A stretch of 64,000 nt of DNA from Palsa-851 sp035534435 (GTDB lineage: Bacteria > Chloroflexota > Dormibacteria > Aeolococcales > Aeolococcaceae), in contig DATLRX010000035.1 in assembly GCA_035534435.1 (NCBI GenBank), positions 1 through 64,000 on the forward strand. Reading direction: 5' to 3'. Below, piece after piece: positions 59,795 to 64,000 of this stretch; position 1 is the first letter of the stretch; each line of letters starts with the position of its first letter. The position numbers were made by a program, and so were the translations under genes. Below the pieces are notes generated by a model, which was given only the letters and a program-made list of their open reading frames with translations, was not told where the DNA came from and did not search any database.

Positions 59795-60403
59795 TCAGCT
59801 GGTCGGCAGCGAGACGGCGACCGAGGCCAGGATCCTGGCCCCGATTGCAGCCGGCACACCGCGCGAGCAGATGTCGACTTCGATCCAGTTGTCCGACGCC
59901 GTGGGAAAGGGGATGAACGCGCTGCGGTTCCTGTCGGCGCCCATGCCGCTGCAGTAGCCGGCACCGCCCCCGGACTCGTCGATAACGCGCGCGGGTAGCC
60001 CGGACACGGTTGTCGGCGCTCCGCCGACGCTGTCGAGGCTCCAATCCGGACTGCCGTTCTGCCAGATCTCGACGAGCATCGCGCCGGGCTGGAGCGACTG
60101 CAGAGGCAGTCCGCACCCGATCGTGTTCGCTCCCGTGGTACACGGCGGCGACAGCGACTGATTGCTGAAACTCCCCACCAGGTCCGTGAAGGAGCTCGGC
60201 TGAATCCACGCTTCTCCGACATTCCAGCCGGACGGAACTGAGACGGTCACGTAGCTGTGATCGAGCGTTCGCGTGGACCACGCGCCGCTCTGATTGATCG
60301 GTAGCGGCGCGGGCGAGCTGCAGCCTGCCGTGATGCCGGCCAGCAGCACGAGCGCGCCGACCACCGCCGGTCGCCAGGTGCGTTCGATCAGCTCATGACG
60401 CAT
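59795..60403 (-). CDS. Putative lipoprotein
   Basis: A 202-residue exported protein. The signal is basic IERTWR, hydrophobic PAVVGALVLLAGIT and lipobox ITAGC, followed by SSPAPLP. The mature domain is beta-rich (YVTVSVPSGWNVGEAWIQPS, AMLVEIWQNGSP) with four further cysteines that could form disulfides. No known domain is recognised. It starts 7 bp after the AI-2E transporter stop, so the two are probably co-transcribed. Confidence 0.75.
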   Translation of the reverse strand: MRHELIERTWRPAVVGALVLLAGITAGCSSPAPLPINQSGAWSTRTLDHSYVTVSVPSGWNVGEAWIQPSSFTDLVGSFSNQSLSPPCTTGANTIGCGLPLQSLQPGAMLVEIWQNGSPDWSLDSVGGAPTTVSGLPARVIDESGGGAGYCSGMGADRNRSAFIPFPTASDNWIEVDICSRGVPAAIGARILASVAVSLPTS

Positions 60404-60410
60404 GGCCGGG

Positions 60411-61652
60411 TCAGCGGGGATTGACGCGCCGTCCACCCATGCGCGGCGCTCTGTCTTTCAGACTCGGCGACAGGGGCACATATGCCTTCGCGTACGCCAG
60501 GTCGGTGCGGCCCTGCGCGTGATGGATTGCCGGGACCATCGCGCGCACGAGGAGCACCTGGAGTGCAGCGGCAACCGGGACGGCGAGGAGCGCACCGATC
60601 AGTCCCTGCAGAGCGCCACCGACCAGGAGCGCAAGGACCACGCCGAGTGCGGGCAGCGACACGACACGGTTCATCACGATGGGGACGACCGTGTTGGCGT
60701 CGACGAGCTGGATCACGAGCAGCACGGCGAGCACGAGGATCGGGTATGCGGGACTGATCGTGAACCCGAGGAGCACCGCCGGCACCACACCGAGGATCCC
60801 GCCCACCATCGGGATCGCGGCGCACAGCCCAGCGAAGATGCCGAGGATGACCGAGTCCGGAAGCCGGAGGATCGCGCATGCGACGCCGACGACCAGCCCG
60901 ACGGCGACGCTGTTCAGCGCGCTGGCGCGCAGGAACCCACCCATGCGGAAGCCCATCTCCCTGAAGATGTCGACGACGAGCTCGTGGTGCGCCTCCGGGA
61001 ACAGGTCGACGGTGAATGCTTTCAGACGGTCGCTGCTCACCAGCCAGAGGAAGCCGACGACCAGCACGAGGACGAAGTTGACGATGAGGCTGAACATCGT
61101 CCCGCCGATTGCGATGAGCACCTGCTGCGTCGCATTGACGACGCTGCCGAGCTGCTTCCCGATGTCGACGTTGAAGTGGAACTGCTTCTCGATCCCCGAG
61201 AACCAGCTGAGAACGTCCTTCTGATACGTCGGAAAGTTGGATGCGAGCGACTGCGCCTCGCTGACGATCGGCTGCACCAGGAGCAGCACCATGAGCGCCA
61301 TCAGCGCCAGGAGCGCGATGTACACGATCAGGATGCCGACGGGCGTTGGCACCCTCCGCCGGCGCAGGTCGGCGACCAGCGGCCGGATGCCCTCGGCGAA
61401 GACGATCGCGACGAGGACGACCAGGACGATGCCGACGATGCTGGCCAGAAATGCCACGATCGCGACGATCGCCAGGACGATCAGTGCTGCGGTGACGAGC
61501 GTCCGAACCGAGATTGCCGAATTCGCATCGCGACGGGCCGCCATCCGTCGCTCCGTCCCGAGGCGGTCGGCCTCCGACTTGACCTCAGGCTTGACCGGAT
61601 CGGGGGCGGCACCCTCGTCTGCTGCGGGCGCCGGGGGGTCGCGTCTTGCCAC
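60411..61652 (-). CDS. AI-2E family transporter
   Basis: A 413-residue membrane protein of the AI-2 exporter / UPF0118 superfamily. It has eight predicted helices. A hydrophilic N-terminus precedes ADLRRRRVPTPVGILIVYIA. LFPEAHHELVVDIFREMGFR and AGLCAAIPMVGGILGVVPAV are family hallmarks. Substrates vary, including AI-2 and Na+(Li+)/H+ exchange, so none is claimed. GTG 61652 is chosen because TAGGCT lies 7 nt upstream. The C-terminal 35 residues are basic. Confidence 0.88.
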   Translation of the reverse strand: MARRDPPAPAADEGAAPDPVKPEVKSEADRLGTERRMAARRDANSAISVRTLVTAALIVLAIVAIVAFLASIVGIVLVVLVAIVFAEGIRPLVADLRRRRVPTPVGILIVYIALLALMALMVLLLVQPIVSEAQSLASNFPTYQKDVLSWFSGIEKQFHFNVDIGKQLGSVVNATQQVLIAIGGTMFSLIVNFVLVLVVGFLWLVSSDRLKAFTVDLFPEAHHELVVDIFREMGFRMGGFLRASALNSVAVGLVVGVACAILRLPDSVILGIFAGLCAAIPMVGGILGVVPAVLLGFTISPAYPILVLAVLLVIQLVDANTVVPIVMNRVVSLPALGVVLALLVGGALQGLIGALLAVPVAAALQVLLVRAMVPAIHHAQGRTDLAYAKAYVPLSPSLKDRAPRMGGRRVNPR

Positions 61653-61659
61653 CACCGGC

Positions 61660-61665
61660 AGCCTA
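61660..61665 (-). promoter_or_regulatory. -10 element of AI-2E transporter operon
   Basis: TAGGCT on the minus strand lies 7 nt before GTG 61652; no ribosome-binding site is seen. It is divergent from the aldo/keto reductase promoter 52 bp away. Confidence 0.45.
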
Positions 61666-61716
61666 CCAGCCTTCCTGCGCACCGGCCCATACGGGTGTGC
61701 GCTGGAGCCCTTTGCG

Positions 61717-61722
61717 TACGCT
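61717..61722 (+). promoter_or_regulatory. -10 element of leaderless aldo/keto reductase gene
   Basis: TACGCT lies 7 nt before the ATG at 61730, with no ribosome-binding site. Confidence 0.45.
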
Positions 61723-61729
61723 GTCAGGC

Positions 61730-62677
61730 ATGGGCCAAGCGGAGACGCGTTTACTCGGCGGCGTGCTGCAGGTCACCGTCGTTGGCATCGGCTGCAACAA
61801 CTTCGGCCGGAGGCTCGACGCGGCGGGAACCGCGACCGTCGTGCATGCCGCGCTCGACGAGGGCATCACCTTCTTCGACACCGCGGATATCTATGGCGAC
61901 GGGAAGAGCGAGGAGATGCTCGGCGCGGCGCTCAACGGGCGCCGCGAATCCGCCGTCGTCGCAACGAAGTTCGGGCACCCGTCACGAGGCCCGGGACGCA
62001 GCGGAGGCTCGCGCCGCTGGATCCGCCTCGCAGTCGAGGACAGCCTGCGCCGTCTCGACACTGACTGGATCGACCTCTACCAGTTGCACACGCCGGACCC
62101 GGAAACCCCAATCGAGGAGACGTTGGAGACGCTCACCGAGCTGGTTGACGAGGGAAAGATCCGTTGCGCGGGATCATCGAACTTCACCGGCTGGCAGATC
62201 GCCGACGCGGACTGGGTGGCCCGGAGCCAGGGGCTGACCAGGTTCGCCAGCGCCCAGAACGCCTACAGCCTGCTCGATCGATCCGTCGAAACGGACGTCA
62301 TCCCGGCGTGCGAGCACTTCGACGTGGGGATGATTCCCTACAGCCCGCTCGCGAATGGCCTGCTGACCGGCAAGCATCGCCGGGGCCAGCCTCCGGTGCC
62401 GGGCACCCGTCTTGCGACCGCTCCCGGGGCCAACGCGAGCCGGTGGCTGACCGAACGCAACTTCGACATCGTCGAATCGCTCGAGCGGTTCGCTCGGGAA
62501 CGCGGCGTCACGCTCCTCGACGTCGCCATCGGCGGGCTCGCCGCGCAGCCCCGGGTCGTCTCTGTCATCGCTGGCGCGATGTCCGCCGAACAGGTGCAGG
62601 CCAACGCCCGGGCGGGTCGCTGGCGGCCCACCGCCTCCGACCTCGAGGAGCTGGACCGGATCGCGCCTCGCCAGTGA
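61730..62677 (+). CDS. Aldo/keto reductase
   Basis: A 315-residue NADPH-dependent TIM-barrel reductase. The catalytic tetrad is present: Asp and Tyr in TFFDTADIYGDGKSEEMLG, Lys in VVATKFGHP and His in DLYQLHTPDPETP. The C-terminal cofactor region includes SVIAGAMSAEQVQAN. It resembles the YajO/IolS group, which acts on varied aldehydes and ketones, so no substrate is assigned. It is divergent from the AI-2E transporter operon. Confidence 0.92.
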   Translation: MGQAETRLLGGVLQVTVVGIGCNNFGRRLDAAGTATVVHAALDEGITFFDTADIYGDGKSEEMLGAALNGRRESAVVATKFGHPSRGPGRSGGSRRWIRLAVEDSLRRLDTDWIDLYQLHTPDPETPIEETLETLTELVDEGKIRCAGSSNFTGWQIADADWVARSQGLTRFASAQNAYSLLDRSVETDVIPACEHFDVGMIPYSPLANGLLTGKHRRGQPPVPGTRLATAPGANASRWLTERNFDIVESLERFARERGVTLLDVAIGGLAAQPRVVSVIAGAMSAEQVQANARAGRWRPTASDLEELDRIAPRQ

Positions 62678-62693
62678 GGATGAGCCCTTTCTC

Positions 62694-62699
62694 TAGACT
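62694..62699 (+). promoter_or_regulatory. -10 element of leaderless sucC
   Basis: TAGACT lies 9 nt before the sucC ATG and no ribosome-binding site is present. The same hexamer precedes ispH and the lipoprotein gene at 12.6 kb. Confidence 0.5.
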
Positions 62700-62708
62700 G
62701 GGCCGCCG

Positions 62709-63896
62709 ATGAAGCTGCTCGAGTACCAGGCGAAACAGCAGTTCGCCGCCGCCGGGATCCCGGTGCCGCCGGGTCGTCTGGCGCGCACCGCCGGCGAGGC
62801 AGCTGCAGCCGCGCAGGAATTGGGTCGCGTGGCCGTGAAGGCGCAGGTGCCGATCGGCGGTCGCGGGAAGGCGGGCGGTATCGCCGTGGTCGACACACCC
62901 GAGGATGCGCGGCGCGAAGCCGCCCGGATCCTCGCGATGGACATCCGCGGGTATCCGGTCAGGAGCGTCTGGTGCGAGACGGGTCTCGACATCGAAGCGG
63001 AGCTGTATCTCGGCATCACGCTCGACCGCGATCGCCGGCGGCTGGTGATCATCTTCTCCGCCGCGGGCGGCATGGAGATCGAGCAGGTCGCGATCGAGGC
63101 GCCGGAGCGGATCGCCAAGCTCTGGCCGGATCCCTTCGCGGGCCCGCAGCCGTTCGAGATCCGGCAACTCGCATTTGCCGGGCTCGCGCACGCCCCACAG
63201 CTCCACGAGCGAACCTCGAAGCTCGTCGGCGGGCTCGTGAACCTGACGACCCGCCTCTACCAGGTCGCGACCTCGCTCGACGCCTTGACCTGCGAGATCA
63301 ACCCGCTGGTCCTGACGCCGGATGGGTCACTCGTTGCCGCTGACGGCAAACTCGAGATCGACGAGAACGCGCACTACCGGCACACGGCCGTGGCCGAGGA
63401 GCTCGCGAAGGATGAGACCGGCGACGACGGTCGCACCGGCGACGACCCCTTCGAGGTCGAGGCGCGACGCCGCGGGCTCACCTACGTGCACCTCGACGGT
63501 GACATCGGATGCATCGGCAACGGCGCCGGACTGACCATGAACACGCTCGATCTCGTCAAGCAACACGGCGGTGACCCGGCGTGCTTCCTCGATATCGGGG
63601 GTGGCGCGAGTGCCGAGCGCGTGCGGAATGCGCTCGACATGGTGCTGCTCGACCCAAAGGTGCGCGGTGTCTTCATCAACGTGTTCGGCGGCATCACGCG
63701 AGGGGATGAGGTGGCGCGCGGGATCATCACGGCGCGCGACGAGCTGCACATCACCAAGCCGCTCGTGGTGCGCATGACCGGGACGATGGAGGAGGAGGGC
63801 CGGCGCCTCCTGCAGGAGGCCGGCATCGTCCCCGGAAAGAGTGCTCCCGAGGCTGCCGCGGCCATCGTCGCGTTGTCGCGCGAGGGCTCTGTATGA
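62709..63896 (+). CDS. sucC: Succinate-CoA ligase subunit beta
   Basis: A 395-residue ATP-grasp subunit that makes ATP or GTP from succinyl-CoA. KLLEYQAKQQFAAAGIPVPP, VKAQVPIGGRGKAGGI, CEINPLVLTPDGSLVAADGK and GDIGCIGNGAGLTMNTLDLV with INVFGGITRGDEVARGI are all diagnostic. It follows the E2-E1/E3 enzymes of this window in the TCA cycle and takes the succinyl-CoA produced by methylmalonyl-CoA mutase. sucD begins 43 bp downstream. Confidence 0.96.
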   Translation: MKLLEYQAKQQFAAAGIPVPPGRLARTAGEAAAAAQELGRVAVKAQVPIGGRGKAGGIAVVDTPEDARREAARILAMDIRGYPVRSVWCETGLDIEAELYLGITLDRDRRRLVIIFSAAGGMEIEQVAIEAPERIAKLWPDPFAGPQPFEIRQLAFAGLAHAPQLHERTSKLVGGLVNLTTRLYQVATSLDALTCEINPLVLTPDGSLVAADGKLEIDENAHYRHTAVAEELAKDETGDDGRTGDDPFEVEARRRGLTYVHLDGDIGCIGNGAGLTMNTLDLVKQHGGDPACFLDIGGGASAERVRNALDMVLLDPKVRGVFINVFGGITRGDEVARGIITARDELHITKPLVVRMTGTMEEEGRRLLQEAGIVPGKSAPEAAAAIVALSREGSV

Positions 63897-63939
63897 ACGG
63901 TGCCGCCCCGGTTCATTCGCTCCAGACCGGAGAACTCGC

Positions 63940-64000
63940 ATGAGCGTGCTGGTCGATCGCAACAGCCGGGTGCTGATTCAGGGGATCACTGGACGTGAAG
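63940..64000 (+). CDS. sucD: Succinate-CoA ligase subunit alpha, 5' end (cut by window edge)
   Basis: ATG 63940 opens a reading frame MSVLVDRNSRVLIQGITGRE that runs off the window. The N-terminal VLIQGITGRE is the CoA-binding start of SucD, and the position directly after sucC confirms it. GGAGAAC lies ~6-10 nt upstream as a possible ribosome-binding site. Only the first 20 codons are visible. Confidence 0.9.
   Translation, partial: MSVLVDRNSRVLIQGITGRE

Noticed and set aside
60402..62237. 611-codon plus-strand open frame
   Set aside because: It is antisense to the AI-2E transporter and runs into the aldo/keto reductase in another frame. The D/H/R/E-rich translation is not protein-like.

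Overview
The window is 64 kb of high-GC, densely packed bacterial chromosome with three tRNA genes, no insertion sequence, no rRNA and no CRISPR array. It carries inositol-1-phosphate synthase next to phosphatidylinositol-mannoside genes, a fused 2-oxoglutarate dehydrogenase E2-E1 protein, and SigK/RskA, MoxR/DUF58, RDD and SpoIIM-type membrane modules. It also has an R3H/AAA ATPase of the kind seen in Chloroflexota and cyanobacteria. This points to an actinobacterial-grade or neighbouring terrabacterial lineage such as Thermoleophilia, Dormibacterota or a relative. The lineage is an inference; no marker in the window settles it.

Layout. 0-5.5 kb: a tRNA-Tyr with unusual features, a PH-domain membrane protein, then an ArsR regulator leading a lipid operon (ino1, PIM acyltransferase, PimA, PI-phosphate synthase) that makes inositol phospholipids and mannosides. 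5.5-7.3 kb: a small leftward operon encoding a VirB2-like pilin, a VirB6/TrbL-like membrane protein and an M23 peptidase. Its promoter shares an unusual motif with a secreted-protein gene near 12.4 kb. 7.4-13.1 kb: ACC deaminase, a decayed secreted-protein gene, a methyltransferase, a 43-residue basic protein, TypA and two exported proteins. 13.1-18.7 kb: a 1392-residue lipoyl-E2-E1 fusion followed by lipoamide dehydrogenase. With sucCD at the right edge these supply TCA-cycle steps from 2-oxoglutarate to succinate. 18.7-23.5 kb: a RAM-domain protein, a CDP-alcohol phosphotransferase, an RNase A-like toxin with a CdiI-like immunity protein, and the threonine-degrading pair tdh-kbl. 23.5-27.4 kb: two sigma-factor modules facing each other and a zinc alcohol dehydrogenase.

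27.5-37.1 kb: a membrane and secretion-linked block (DUF4129, DUF4350, MoxR, DUF58, RDD, SpoIIM) that encloses ispH. 37.1-43.9 kb: a free-standing biotin carrier with a carboxyltransferase, an SH3-like protein, a hydrolase, a glyoxalase, a DinB-like protein, tRNA-Arg, a polytopic glycosyltransferase-like protein and tRNA-Pro. 44-50.3 kb: an SRPBCC protein with a histone-like tail, the PLP synthase genes pdxS-pdxT, a GNAT protein, the R3H ATPase and tmk. In this block pdxT appears to start at CTG behind a leaderless 17-codon ORF. 50.4-59.8 kb: fatty acid and propionate catabolism (enoyl-CoA hydratase, an EtfD-like iron-sulfur membrane reductase, an SCP2 protein, 3-hydroxyacyl-CoA dehydrogenase, methylmalonyl-CoA epimerase, mutase large subunit, propionyl-CoA carboxylase beta). 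59.8-64 kb: a lipoprotein, an AI-2E-type exporter, an aldo/keto reductase, sucC and the start of sucD.

Two general properties stand out. Many genes that begin a transcription unit have a TANNNT hexamer only 6-9 nt before the start codon and no Shine-Dalgarno sequence, which suggests widespread leaderless transcription. Genes inside operons overlap by ATGA/GTGA or follow clear GGAGG-type sites. No gene-free stretch exceeds 300 bases. Positions 1-174 hold nothing I can support except the short tandem repeat beside the tRNA.
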